A program made the translations under genes and the position numbers. A stretch of 64,000 nucleotides of DNA from Cryptomeria japonica (taxonomy: Eukaryota; Streptophyta; Pinopsida; Cupressales; Cupressaceae): contig NC_081412.1 of the NCBI RefSeq assembly GCF_030272615.1, forward strand, positions 143,366,247-143,430,246. Reading direction: 5' to 3'. The first letter of the stretch is position 1, and the number at the start of each line of letters is the position of its first letter. This document shows, piece after piece, positions 11,037-23,249 of the stretch. A model generated the notes under the pieces. That model was not told the origin of the DNA, ran no database searches, and saw only the letters and a list, made by a program, of their open reading frames with translations.

Positions 11037-13579
11037 GTAGTAATGATTTCCATTTACTTGCAGAGTTCATGAAAATGCATTTACTTCTCTCTCTTTTTGT
11101 AAAAAAATGAAAATTTACATAAAATTTAATACATTGCTTCTTTCATTTGCAAACTAACTAAAGTAGGAAAGACATTATGTATTTCATTAGCAAGGTAGAT
11201 ACAAAATAATTATGGGCACAAATGGGATGAAAACCCAACAATGTTTTTCTTTTCATGATAACATGAATGTAATACAACACTTCTTTTCTTGAAAGTAAAT
11301 ACAACAAAAGCTCACATTTCTTCTTTTATACAACTACAACATTGAACCTATCCCCTTTCTTTTTTTTTTTTTTTTACACTTTTCTGCAACACACAACAGT
11401 AACATAGTTCTTTAATCCTTCTTTTCCCATCCCATGCAACCTGCAATAAAACACATCTTTGACCATGGAGAGCTCACCTCCCAGCCTAGGCTTACTAAAA
11501 GCCACCCCCGAGCTTGGAGAACCAAGCACTAGACGGGTTACAAACAAGCAAACTCCACAACAACATAGGAAGACACTCAACATACAAATTTCCCATCCCA
11601 AGCTACACTTTCACCACATTCGTGATGATTCTTCCATGGGTGGAAGTGGACCAAGTACCAATGGGGAGATTGCAAGCCAAATACAACACAAGCCACCTCA
11701 TGGCAATACAAATGCAACAAAATACTTCCACATTCCTTATGCCCCCCAAAAGGCTCAAGGCCATATTTACTCCCCTTATGACCCCCAAATGCATACACAA
11801 GGCTATGCAACAAGGGTCACAAAGGACACCCTTGAGATCACCCTCCATAAGGAGAGCCTCTCACCCAAGGCTGTCATACTCCTTCCACCCCAAGATCTTC
11901 CTACCCTCCCAAGAGTAGGAGATCTTGGACACTCCAAAAAAACAACAAGAACACAAAACAAAACACATGGAAATGAAACTACACATTCCTTACTTCAACA
12001 AAAACTTCATAAAACACTTTCTTTACAAGCATCTCTTTCCTTCAACAAAACAACATAAACTAACATAAACAACATCAACAAGAGGAGATAAAAACCAACC
12101 TTATTCTGCCAATAGGTATGCTAAAATTAGTTGGGGATGAGCTGCCCAATTCCACACAAACTTTTTTTCTCCAACCTCTACCAAAAGTTCTATTTTCCTA
12201 CTAATTTTCAAAACAAAAGCATAATCTCCAAAAATGGAGAGTGGGTGATTACTCACTAAGTCTCCAATTCTTGCCTAAGAAGGCCTCTCACACACTTCCC
12301 AACCCCTTGGGTGAGGTGAGAGTTTCCCATTGGTTGCTCTTCCCAAACTCTTACACATTACTAAATCCGGAAAGGGAAAAGGTGAGAGAAGATGGGGAAG
12401 AGAGTTTGACATCAAAAGGGAAGGTTGTCTATCCTAGGAGGAACTTTCTAAGTTGAATTTTCGTTCACCTTGGAAACACCACTTTTTGAGGTGACTAAAC
12501 AGTCACATGGGAGAAGTCACATGTTTCAAAATACCCCTAACCCATAGGTATACCCTTTGGACCTTTGGAAAAGCCTTAAAACTAACCCTAGGAGTCCATT
12601 TAACCCTTTGGAAACCCAACTGAAGTTTACCTACGGGTCAAACTTGAGTTGACCACTCCCAAGACTCCCTACCCAAGGCAATATTTGGGACCACACTCAA
12701 GTTTTTGAATGGCTTTGGTAGAAACAAAACTCCCTCCAAGAGACAAGTCAAAATCAATGACACTAATCAGCACATGTGTCAAGTGACACAATAAAAATAC
12801 AATATAAAAATCACACATGGAATTTGTCTCTTGTAGGATTACACATATACATAAAAATTAATTTTAACACTCAAGCATCATACACTTCACAAATAAAATA
12901 CATTACAAATGGGGTGTTGTCTCTCCAAATAGACAACTCCCGGCTTAACAAACGTACAATGGTCTAGGTTTGGTTCTCCATATTAATTCCATGGTCACAT
13001 GGATAATTTTCCTGCGCATCTCAATTAACACATTAGTAATTCCAAATAATGACAATTATACATAATCAAATACATAGATTTCATTGCACATCAAACACTC
13101 ATACATTGTCAACAAAAATTCAATATCTCATTCAAATAAATTTCGATCTCACATAAGCAATTAACGTAATTCTCAAAATTGAACCATTCATAAAATAAGC
13201 ATCATTTTTTTCTATCATCAAAATGAAGTCCTGAAATTCCAATAACGACATTCACCATTTCAATGTAATTCTAATCTAGCAACATATAAAGTTTCATAAT
13301 CATCATGCATAAAATAAAGCATCAACATATGTCAATGTGATCCAAATCATGGAATCATATAAGTTCTAAGTCCATAAGCATAAAATAAAGCATCCATAAT
13401 AGTCTCAATATGCAAATAACTGAAAATGTCAAACTGGGTCGGGGTAGGGCCTCACACCATACTCATATGAGCGTAGTCTATGTGATTGATTATCCTGACT
13501 AATGAAACCTTTAGGATCAAATTTTTTATGAGGCTCACCATGTGATAAACCATACTAGGAAAGCTTAGACTCAATAAGA
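11037..13579. other. Non-coding stretch, probable TE-derived DNA
   Basis: The longest open frame (11459-12058, plus) has repetitive His/Thr/Gln/Ser composition and no motif, and I do not call it a gene. The word GCATAAAATAAAGCATC occurs twice (about 13307 and 13377). The composition and the neighbouring orphan ORF suggest decayed retroelement DNA, but no ends are identified. Confidence 0.4.
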
Positions 13580-14948
13580 TCATATCCTTTGGTACAAAAT
13601 ATTGTAATCCCCCAAAACACAATGCCCCTGGCATGAGAGATTGTTTCCATGTGAGCCTAAGTGCATAGAACTTGATGTAGCCAATTGCCTTGCAATTTCC
13701 AAATAGGCAATCCTATTTGGCACTGTCCTAGAAAGCATGAAAGGAACACCTTCAAATCCATAAACTCGGATCTTAGTGTGGTCCTTAAGGCACACCAATC
13801 CCTCAAATTATGATTCATAATGTTCATTTCATCATAATCTTTTGGTCTAAGAAATTTATTGATTTCTAGAGTGAGTGTTTGTTGACATGGTTGTCCTAAA
13901 ATTTTAAGCAGTGGCTAAACAAAGTGTTCCTAAAAATACAAGTATTGAGCCCATGGGTATCTGTTATCCCATATAGGTGTTCACATCTGTACTAGCAACC
14001 TGATTCCATGTCTATCATACTCCATCACTCTCAAGTCATTTGTCCATAAGCTCATTACTTGACCAACATACAGTAGCATGTGCATAAGCACAGAATATTG
14101 TTTGAAATAAATTTCATTTGGGTTGTTCTTGATAACCCTCAAACTATGATCAATTCTATCCACCACATATGAGACATAACCAAAAGGGCGAGTGTCAAGT
14201 ATCTGAATATCTACAGCCAACACCATTGGTGCAATGTCCATGAGAAGTTTAGCCTCCATACCCAAGACTTGGCAAATTGAGTAATAAGTGTATTTAAAGT
14301 ATACTTCAAATAGGTCTACATCAAATGGAGGTTTCTCATTGATGTCAAATATTTGGATCTCCTCCTCCATTTTGGGTCTATGGAATCGAAACCTCCACCT
14401 CTTGTATACATCTTCCAACCTACAATATTCATTTTGTCAATAGATTGAATCAATTGGTTTGTCATATGTGAGGTCTAAGTCAAATACCCTAGACACATAA
14501 TATCTGGTTATTGGCAGCAGGGGTTTCCTAGAAGCATCACATATGGTCTTTGTGTGTGGGTCATAATTATTAGCTATTTCTATCATTAGATCTATACATA
14601 CGAAGACATTATAAACCACTAAATTCCCTAGATTGTATATCCAAGGATTGCATATTGGTTTAGGTATGTTCCTCCTCCTAAAGTGATATGAGAATAATTT
14701 TTATCCCCTTTGTGGAGTCCACACATCTCCTAATTTTTCATACTTGTCTCCTAGTTTCTCCATATCGGGCTTTAATTGGGCTTCCCTTCTAGATTTTGGA
14801 ATAGATTCTGAAAATTGGTCTATTAGATCCTGGTTCAAATGCCTTCCTTCTTTCTTTTATATTATTTTATTTAGCTCATGTTGAGTTTCTTTTTATGTTT
14901 CCTTTTCCTTTTTTTTTCTAGCCCTATGTTTTCTTGAGGACCCCTCCA
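13580..14948 (-). pseudogene. Orphan family protein, copy 1 (N-terminal and central part)
   Basis: From an ATG at 14948 the minus strand reads MEGSSRKHRARKKK, a basic start. It then has several frame breaks to open segments at 14437-14619 and 13981-14418, and a final one at 13580-13798. The 13981-14418 segment (145 codons) is a hydrophobic-rich globular stretch with FHRPKMEEEIQIFD and YFKQYSVLMHMLLYVGQVMS. The last part has FLRPKD, a gap, then KDHTKIRV and NRIAYLEIARQL. This matches the start of the plus-strand pseudogene at 16411-17606, so both belong to one family. Stops and frameshifts make it non-functional. The family is not recognised. Low-copy gag-like or accessory proteins of non-autonomous plant elements look like this, but that is inference. 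Confidence 0.45.
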
Positions 14949-16410
14949 TTGTTTTCAAAAGAAATAAAATGACCCAGTATACATAATTATTCACCAAATT
15001 AGGTACTTACTTGGGCTCCTGTGAGCAATCCTGAATCTTCTATTAATGTATGACCCCGAATTGTCCTTGTCTTCACCTTGGTAGCCTCTAAATCCTCTTA
15101 CAACATCAATCTTACAGAGTTAATCCTTATATTCAGTTCGAGAGGTTGTGTTCGTGTTGTTTTAAAATCATCTTATAATAGTCATTTATTTTTCTGATTT
15201 AAAAAACTCATGCAGATATAACATCATGTTGGTGCAACATTAGTTATTTCATGTCAAGAAAACTCAAAAATTCTTCTTTTCGATATTTAGGATTACCTTT
15301 GTTTCTTGGTGTGAAACACCTTTTCAATGAGACCACTTTTCCTTTTGTTTGACACTCACAGTTATACTAAATTCAAAACTTCAGTGTGACTTCAATATGT
15401 TTCTCCAACACTACCACTTTCAATGTGAGATCATTCTTCGGTAGAACTCCATCCATTGTTGTTAGACTTTCATTGTCAAATTAAAATCGATATTTTGATA
15501 AGATGTAGAACATGTTCCCTCGATAAATCATTTTTTGGTAAGACTTTGGTAGGATCTCTTTCAACTTTGGTAGACCTTTGGTGTCACACTAATATCTAGA
15601 TTTAGATGAGACTTAAATCATGTCTATCCGATGAGTTAGTTTTCGGTGTGACACTGCTTTTCAGCACAATATGGTTCACATCCTATTAGCCTTTAGTGTC
15701 ATGCCAATATGATTCTTTCTATCATTAGGACATGTAAGGAGTCTTGGCGAAAAAGGATTTCTTCTTGTTTTTATAGGAAATAATACAACTTTTCTTCCTC
15801 TTTATTTGTGATACTTAATGTTTTTGTTATGGGTCTTACTTATCAGATCCAAATTGTCTTGGCCTAGAAAACACATTGAATTATAATTTTTCTTACAAGG
15901 CAAAGTTTATTAAGGGGTAATAGTCATATTATAATTATTGGTTTTTTGGAAAGTAGTGGGAAAATAACTCTCATGTATACAACAATGGAAAATAGTAGAT
16001 TGAAAGGACATTAGTGTGAAAATAATGTGATTTATTTACAATCAACTGGACAGTAGTGGGAAAATAATTTTATATATTAATAGTGATGGGAGAGGATAGT
16101 AGTGGGAAAATAATGAATTTTCTAGGATGAAGGCAAAACTCATCTCTTTTGTGAAGTGCTAACACCATCTTTACATTTCAGGTATTATTCAATTCTCGTG
16201 CATATTTTTCTATTTAAAGGCCTTAAGGTTTGGCATCCAAACCTAAGAGTTGGGCCAGTGGTTAGAGATGAATCTATCGTTGTCCAAGAATAGACATATT
16301 TGTGGGATATGCATTCAAGAAAATCAAATTATATTGTGTTTAAGAATCATTTTGTTAGAAAGTTAATGATCATCCTTCAAGGAAATGTGCTATGAGATCT
16401 CAGTGAAAGG
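14949..16410. other. Intervening DNA between divergent orphan pseudogenes
   Basis: No sustained reading frame. It contains a degenerate repeat at 15952-16113 and several scattered TTTGGTGTGA/TTCGGTGTGA words (about 15300-15660). The two orphan pseudogenes point away from each other across this region. Confidence 0.45.
15952..16113. repeat. Spaced repeat AGTAGTGGGAAAATAA
   Basis: The 16-mer AGTAGTGGGAAAATAA occurs at 15952, 16052 and 16098, and a diverged form (ATTAGTGTGAAAATAA) at 16010. Spacings are 58, 42 and 46 bp. Function unknown. Confidence 0.75.
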
Positions 16411-17606
16411 GTGAAGGTGTTTCTAAGACCTAAGGACCTTGAGCCTGAAAGGAGGATTGACTGCAATTGGGGGTCATGGTTCTATTTTAAGGACCACATT
16501 ATTATAAGGGTTTTTGATAGCCCTATCACTCTAAGGCTTCTTCCTATCACTATACCTGATAAGATTGCCTTTTTGGAGATAATGTATCAACTTTTTGAGA
16601 CAAAGAAATCCCTTGTTGGGGGAGCTCATAAGAGGAGGGCATATGATATTATAGATAACATGATAACATTCCTCCCTTCTCAAGTTAGGGTAGGTGTGTA
16701 CCATTTTACCAATGGGAGGGCATGTGATATTATAGATAACATGTTGAATAAGTATAATCTCCCCTGGGCTACATATAGATTTTATGATTTTGAATGGTTT
16801 GTACAAGGCATAATCAAGGCAAAGAATCCTAGACATGAATGGAATGAAGAAGAAGATCTAATTAGAAATGCTGCTGATTATAATGAATTTCTCAAGCAAA
16901 AGGAAAGGTGGTACAAGATACAATATTCTAAGAACTTAAAGAGGAGAGCTGATAGCTCTTATGCCCCTTCTTGGGATGAAATTATGATACCAGAAGTGAA
17001 GATGAAGACAATTTTTTAGTGCCCGACATTTATGTTGATTATATGCCACTACCCCATCAGAGACCAGTAGTGGTGGAGCCAGAAGTACCTCAAGTTGAAG
17101 TTGAGCCTAAATCACCCCAAGCCATCGGTTCTCCCAGTGGACCAACATCTCCACCCCATAACCCTATTCCATCATCACCTCCACCTAGTTATGAGGCCCC
17201 ATCCATTGTTCCTCCTACCTTTGAAGCACCACCATTTCCCCCAATGGTACCCCTCCCACCACCAAGATCATTTATTGAAGCATGTTCAAAGAAGCCAATG
17301 GTTTCTTCCTCCTCTTCAAGTGGACAATCTTTCATTGTCCCTAAGAGTCCTAGGGAAGCGACACCTCTGCATACTCTATCTCATGGTAGAGACGCTCCTT
17401 TTGAATCATATGAGGGATATAACATTCAGGTTCGACCACCTATGCCTCCTCATAGATTTGACACAATACTCAGAGTGAGACTACAGGACCCCTCTCCTGA
17501 AAGGGCCCTTGATGCTTTTAGATTGGGGGTAGATGTTACTGATGATGTGAGACTTACTGCTTGTGATGAATTTATGAGTGATGACTACTTCATTCATACA
17601 AGATAA
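16411..17606 (+). pseudogene. Orphan family protein, copy 2 (central and C-terminal part)
   Basis: The first 203 codons start with VFLRPKD, then FKDHIIIRV and DKIAFLEIMYQL, aligned with copy 1 on the minus strand at 13580-13870. A second half follows: YRFYDFEWFVQGIIKAKNPR, then WYKIQYSKNLKRR. At about 16985 the frame shifts from the first open frame (ending TTTTTTAG) to the one ending at 17606; the alternative frame reads SEDEDNFLVPDIYVDYMP without a stop. The C-terminal half is a Pro/Ser-rich linker (about 17060-17330) followed by a short conserved-looking segment ending DEFMSDDYFIHTR. The N-terminal part present in copy 1 is missing here. No known domain is recognised. Confidence 0.45.
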
Positions 17607-19083
17607 TTTCAGCAATTTATGCTTAGAAATATTGCAAAGGAAATATAGAAAAGGAAGGCTATACAACTTGACCACCTTGATGAAGGAGAAAGGTTGAGAA
17701 TAACATATGAAATTTTGAAGAATGTTAAGGAATAGTTGGGAAGCATTACACTTGAAATGGGGAGATAGATGGTATTTAGAAGAGTGAATTTTTGAAATCC
17801 ACTATTGAAGAATATTTTAAAATGAAAAAGAATAAATTTTGATTTTCCTAAAATACCCTTTGATTCTAAATGTGCCCAAAAATACATTTTTTACATAAAA
17901 TTTACATTTCAAAAATTTTAGAAGAAATATTAATTTTATCCACTAAAAAACTCTTCCTTAAGGACAAGCATGACAATTATAATTCAAAGGATCAAAGCAA
18001 TGTATTCATAGTTTCAATCCATCCATTCAAAATCTACACCCTTACCCAATCAATCCAAATTCATTCAATTCCGTTCATTTTTTATTTGAGAAGGGAGGCT
18101 TTTGAGAGAAAGGAGAAGAATTTTTTTTTTTTAATTATAAGATGTGTACCTTTTTCTATTTTCTAATTCATTTCACTTTTAATTTTTTTATATTTTCTCT
18201 TTTTCCAATTCTTTCTCTATTTTTCAAATTTCTCCTTTCATAAAATACAATTTGTATTAAATTAAAAATACCTAATCTATTTTTTTTAAAGTAAACAAAA
18301 TGATATTATTTAATCCTTTTCAAATAATTAAAATATTTTTAATCAATTTTCTTAAGCCAACAAAATAATTTTGAATAATGATATTCACTGATTATAAAAA
18401 TCAAATATCATTTTTGATGCATATAAAATTTTGATTTCTCCTTTTGTTTTTTTTCCTCCAATTTTCCAATTCCCAATGAAACAAACTATTAACATGTATT
18501 ATTTTAAACCTTAATAATATAATTGCATATTAATAAGAAACAAACAACAGTACATTAAACAACACATTTATGAATCGTGCATAAGACATATATACTTGAA
18601 TCACCACTATTTTGAATATATAACCATCAAGAAAATAAGACTCATCTGGCACTTAGATTGAGTGCCATAGTGATTGCCAAACACATAATCCAAGAGTGAC
18701 ATTTTTAATATAACTACTATTGAGGAATAACTTAGGCCTACATTTCAAATGGTGAAATAACTCTATATGTGTAACCACTCAATGCATATGTCACACATAC
18801 CTACTCAATATATAAAGTTGAAAAAAATAAAAGCATTCAATGGGCATATATATATATATAAGAGAAATGTTGTTTGTCATTGCCAAAGTCTTTTTCTCCT
18901 TTTTAAACTTTACAAAGGCGTTTGGCTCTATTTATGGGTATTTTATTTCAACTTATTTTGTAGATTTCAAAATATTGTTATATTGAGCTCTTAAAGTCAC
19001 GAGAAAGCATACTAATCATTACCTCAATATTCCCTTTGGATGAAGTGTTGTTGCTAAACAACTATAATATCAAAGTTGAATCT
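17607..19083. other. AT-rich non-coding DNA
   Basis: Homopolymer-rich, with stops in all frames and a short (TA) run at about 18847-18860. No gene, RNA or element end is supported. Confidence 0.6.
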
Positions 19084-19604
19084 TGTTAGAAATTAGGATC
19101 TAAGGATACTAATCATTATAAACAACATTATAAAGTAAATGAAATATGAAACATACATGCAAAATGTACACATTACACAAGATATATATGGGGAAAACCC
19201 TTTCGGGTAAAAAACCCCATAAAGCATCATGTAATTAAAACACTTACAAATACAGTCTATAATAAAATAGACATGAACCTGGGGACACTCCTCCAATACT
19301 TCCACATGGCCAATAATACCTCATATGCATAGTGACACAACTCACCATAAAGCTCCAAATTCACACACCTCTCAAATGAGAGAGAACCTCCTTAAATATA
19401 GGAGGAAGGGTGACTTCACTAGTCACACCTTTTCAATAACCCCCACTCATAAATAATTAATAATCTAATAGTTATTAGATTATAATTATTTCAAATGGGA
19501 TATGCTTATAAAGCATATAATATATAAGGTTTTATAGCCTTATATTATAACATTATATATAAATGTTATAAGGATGTGATCCCTAATAACATTATGTTCT
19601 AACA
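19084..19604 (-). mobile_element. Solo LTR, TSD AATCT
   Basis: 521 bp running from TGTTAGA to TCTAACA (perfect 7-bp terminal inverted repeat) and flanked by the direct repeat AATCT at 19079-19083 and 19605-19609. The minus strand holds a GGGTTTTTTACCCG...GGGTTTTCCCC block like those in other plant LTRs, which suggests minus orientation. No internal domain is attached, so it is a solo LTR left by LTR-LTR recombination. Confidence 0.85.
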
Positions 19605-19685
19605 AATCTTCATCAGAAGAATCAAAATAAGAAAATTAAAATACACACACACACATATGTATGTATGTATATGTATATGTATATA

Positions 19686-20941
19686 TGTTAGACTTGTGTG
19701 AATAATGTTTTCATTAATGTCAAACCAGTCATCTGGTTTTGTACCAGATAGTGCATGCAAGCTCGGATATCAGTCCATGTCATGGAGGTTATGGATGTTA
19801 TATGGATGTAATTATGCAAAGTGTTGCGGTTATGTATGTGCAGTTCAGGTGTTGCAATTTTTTGATAGAAGTTATTATGCAACATGGACAACTTTGAATG
19901 ATGACCTTTTGAGGTACCATTGGGTTCCCATTGACCCCAGTATCCCGATGTTAGGAATTTTGGTTGATCCTGGTATCAATTATGTGTCTCGGTGTTAGCA
20001 GTTAGCAGCTTTGGTATTTATCAGAAGTATCTCTTCGAGTTTTGTGATTGCAGTTTCCTTGGTATGGGTGGAGTCTACATTTTGGAGATATTGAGCTTAA
20101 TCTTGTGATGATAGGTCCATTCTCTTGGGTCCAGTTGACCCTTGCCCTTTTCCGCTAATCATGGTATATGCATTGGTAATCAGAAGTATGTAAAGGAATT
20201 GTGTAGAAGTATTGCGGAGGTCGACATGAGCTTATTCATAACGTGTTGGGCTTGGATGACACACTATTATATAATTCTACCCTCTGGTATATATACATGT
20301 ACATAAGTGGTGAATGAAGACAATCGAACAAGAGTGAGTGTGTGTGATGTGTGAAATATAGTTGGTAGCAAAAGAAGCAATGTATGTGAGAGTTGCAGAC
20401 AACGAATGTAAACAGTAGTTCAATAGTCCTTTATCGGACTTGCTGCAGAATAGTGGTGCAAAGATCTCTAACCAAATCTTCTATAAAGTCTAAGTTTTGT
20501 AATTTGAGCTTAAACTTGGAACTGATCTCATGCATTTGGAGATGCAAACCTTCTCAGTTCAACATTTTCTATTGCAATGAGCATTCTGAGAGTTAGCCAT
20601 TTCTTTTTGTATATGAAATGAGGAGTCTGACAATGAGCCGTTTTGTAATCTGGCAGTGAGCCACCTATTTGTAAACACAACTATAACTAGTTATATTTTC
20701 CTGAGAGTTAACACTCTCTATGGTTTTTCCCATTTTGGGTTTTCCATGTACAAATTTTGGTGTTCATCTTGTGGTTGTGTTCTTCTTGTTTATTCTGCAT
20801 TAACTATTTTACTTCAGTCAAGTCTATTTGATATTTTGAGGACAACTTCAATTGGTAAAAAGTTTATTGTTTTAATTAATTGGGAATACCGATTCACCCC
20901 CCCGCCCTCTCAATATTTCGGTGCTTTCAACTTGATCAACA
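19686..20941 (+). mobile_element. Solo LTR, TSD ATATA
   Basis: 1,256 bp from TGTTAGACTTG to GATCAACA, flanked by ATATA at 19681-19685 and 20942-20946. A TATATATA box lies at about 20287, and near the 3' end are GGGTTTTCCATGTA and the C-tract GATTCACCCCCCC (20891). These put it in plus orientation. The 5' TSD copy sits in an AT-rich microsatellite, which weakens the TSD slightly. Confidence 0.75.
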
Positions 20942-23077
20942 ATATAAAAAAATTTATGATAACTACAAATATAAAGCATAACACGTGAATCTCCAAGAAT
21001 ACAATATTAATAAAATACATCAGGTCCTCACAAGGAACTTGATAAATACATCACAATGCAACCAAACCAACTAACATATAGAGAAATACCATTTTGAAAC
21101 ATGTAGGTGGTCCAAACACACCATATAACACTCAAAACAATTAGCACAAGCATGACCTATGCATCCCCTAATACATAGTCAAAAATTAATGTTGAGAGCA
21201 AGGCATCTCAAAAGGTTATTTGTGCCAATACATTCAATTCAAAATGTGAATGTAAACTAACCCATAACATTATGTGTGATAGCTCAAAGAGATAATATTA
21301 AAGGATTCAAACATTAGCATTCAATTGAAGTTCTCATTGCCCATTAAACCATGCCTAACATAATAGACCAAGATTTTCAAGGAGGATTCATAAATCAACT
21401 AATATTGAATAAGAAGTTAGGAGAATAAGGTAGGATAGACGATTCTAAAAATATGAGCAAAGGGGACATAAGTTTGCAAATTTCACAAAATAACAAGAAG
21501 GTCATTGCCATAGGATCAATCCATCTAATTGTTTTTGAGGAAAACTTGACACACTCAATTCAATAGATTCCTCATAGATATTTTTAAACACCATTGCTCC
21601 TCATCATCAACTTTAGAACAAATCTATGTAAGTGAACAAATTTCAAATAGTAGAATTTAGTTAGATCAAATCTATAAGGTACAAGTTCAAGTCCACACTC
21701 GTAAAAATCATTGTTGCACTCATAGGAGAGAACTAGGATAATACACACCCAAATTGCTAGGTCACCAACAATCATCTATGACATTCAAAATTTAAAACAT
21801 CCTGCCAATAAATTTCTAACATCCACACAATAACATCATCAAACTTAAAACTAGGGGAAACATACCAATAGTCAATATCGCTAACTTCGTGCACCCATAG
21901 ATCCTAAACAATGCATTGAATTTTGACAATTTTTTGTTGTTGTCTCCATATGCAACTTAACTACTCATAGCTATTGTTACGGCTTTTGGGTAGTAACAAT
22001 GCACATTGTGGGATTTGTTATGCATGCAAGGATCAAAAAGTGGTCATTTCAAAGTGTCACTCGATACCTACTTAAAGATGCCCAAATAACCATGCAATAC
22101 AACCACCTCAAAAATGGCCAATATGTATGCACAAATGCCCTGGTAGTCATGCAATATGGGCACCAATAAAGTTGCACAACTTCTCCAATTGAAGTCCAAA
22201 AATTCTAATTACTGGAGTAAAGTGGACGGCTATTGGTACATATGAAATTTATTAAAAAGTTGTTAGTTTTTAGTTTTTTGGTTTCTTTAAAATTAGTAAT
22301 TCAAAGATTGAACGAACGAAGAGTGAATGATAATTGAAACATGAACGATAACTGATGTTCTTCCCCTAAATATCTTTAAATTTCATTTTTTTATTCTCAA
22401 CTTTTATAATATTTTACTCTCAACTCTCTTTATCTAAACTGATTGTTTATTTAACTGTCTCTATTCAGACTACTGTATTTTATGTAAATGGTACTTTTAC
22501 CTTATATACAATGTCAAAAACAAAACAGAAAAAAACCCTGGAGAGGCTCAAATTAGTGGCGGACAGGACGGTGTGCATGCACTTCAAGCTCTGTGGAAAG
22601 CTAAAAGCAGTAAGTCAAGAAAGAAAAAGTACATATGCATAAAAAGTCTCAAATCTTGCATTGAAATAAGAACACATCGCCTGCTGTGTCTCTTGACTAC
22701 AATAAACAGAAAACTAATCCATTCAATATCAATACTTTTAAGATGTGATCGTGTACTGTGTATTCATCTCTTTACGTTGACCAAAAATGTGAGAAATTCA
22801 ATAAGAATAATAGTAATAATAATCTTGGAGCTTGTCATTTAGTAACATCATGGTCTGCAGTGAGGAAAAGATACGCCTGTGCTCTGAGAAAGAAAGGAGA
22901 TTTTGTACAAGCTTGATTTTTTTGTACAGCAGCCAAACATTCTTGACTAACTATGAAAAATATTTGATTAGAAAAACCCAGGTGTAGGTTTATGGATATG
23001 ACAACTGAGATGACAGTGAGGTAACATATTTGGAATTTGTGAAAGCCCATTGTCAGAATGAATGAGCTCTAGAATCT
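20942..23077. other. Non-coding stretch, no supported gene
   Basis: Only short unrelated open frames. A perfect 8-bp inverted repeat (ATTGTTAC...GTAACAAT) is at about 21972-21999. A candidate exon at 22525-22612 was considered and rejected. The last 9 bases (23069-23077) are the left TSD of the MITE. Confidence 0.5.
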
Positions 23078-23240
23078 GGTCGTAGCTATTCTAGCTCCAA
23101 AACAGATCTTTCGTATAGCGTGTTAGTGACAGGTTAGTCAATCACAGCCGTTAATTGCAAAATCGACGATGTAAAACGCGCGACTAACACGCGTGTTGGT
23201 CAATCCGTACTGTCTTTTTGGAACCAGAATAGACGCGTCC
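23078..23240. mobile_element. 163-bp Mutator-like MITE with 9-bp TSD
   Basis: Direct repeat CTAGAATCT lies at 23069-23077 and 23241-23249. Between them the left end reads GGTCGTAGCTATTCTAGC, and the complement of the right end reads GGACGCGTCTATTCTGG. Both continue into TCCAAAA, giving an imperfect terminal inverted repeat of about 25 bp. A 9-bp TSD and G-rich termini are typical of Mutator superfamily elements. The interior is GC-richer than its surroundings (GCGCG and ACGCGT motifs) and has no coding capacity, so it is non-autonomous. Confidence 0.75.
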
Positions 23241-23249
23241 CTAGAATCT

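Noticed and set aside
11459-12058. 199-codon plus-strand open frame
   Set aside because: Low-complexity composition, no motif, and an overlapping open frame of similar length; nothing supports coding.
22525-22620. Possible exon end with a CAGTAAGT-like splice donor
   Set aside because: The open reading stretch is short, there is no acceptor or second exon in view, and no recognisable protein.
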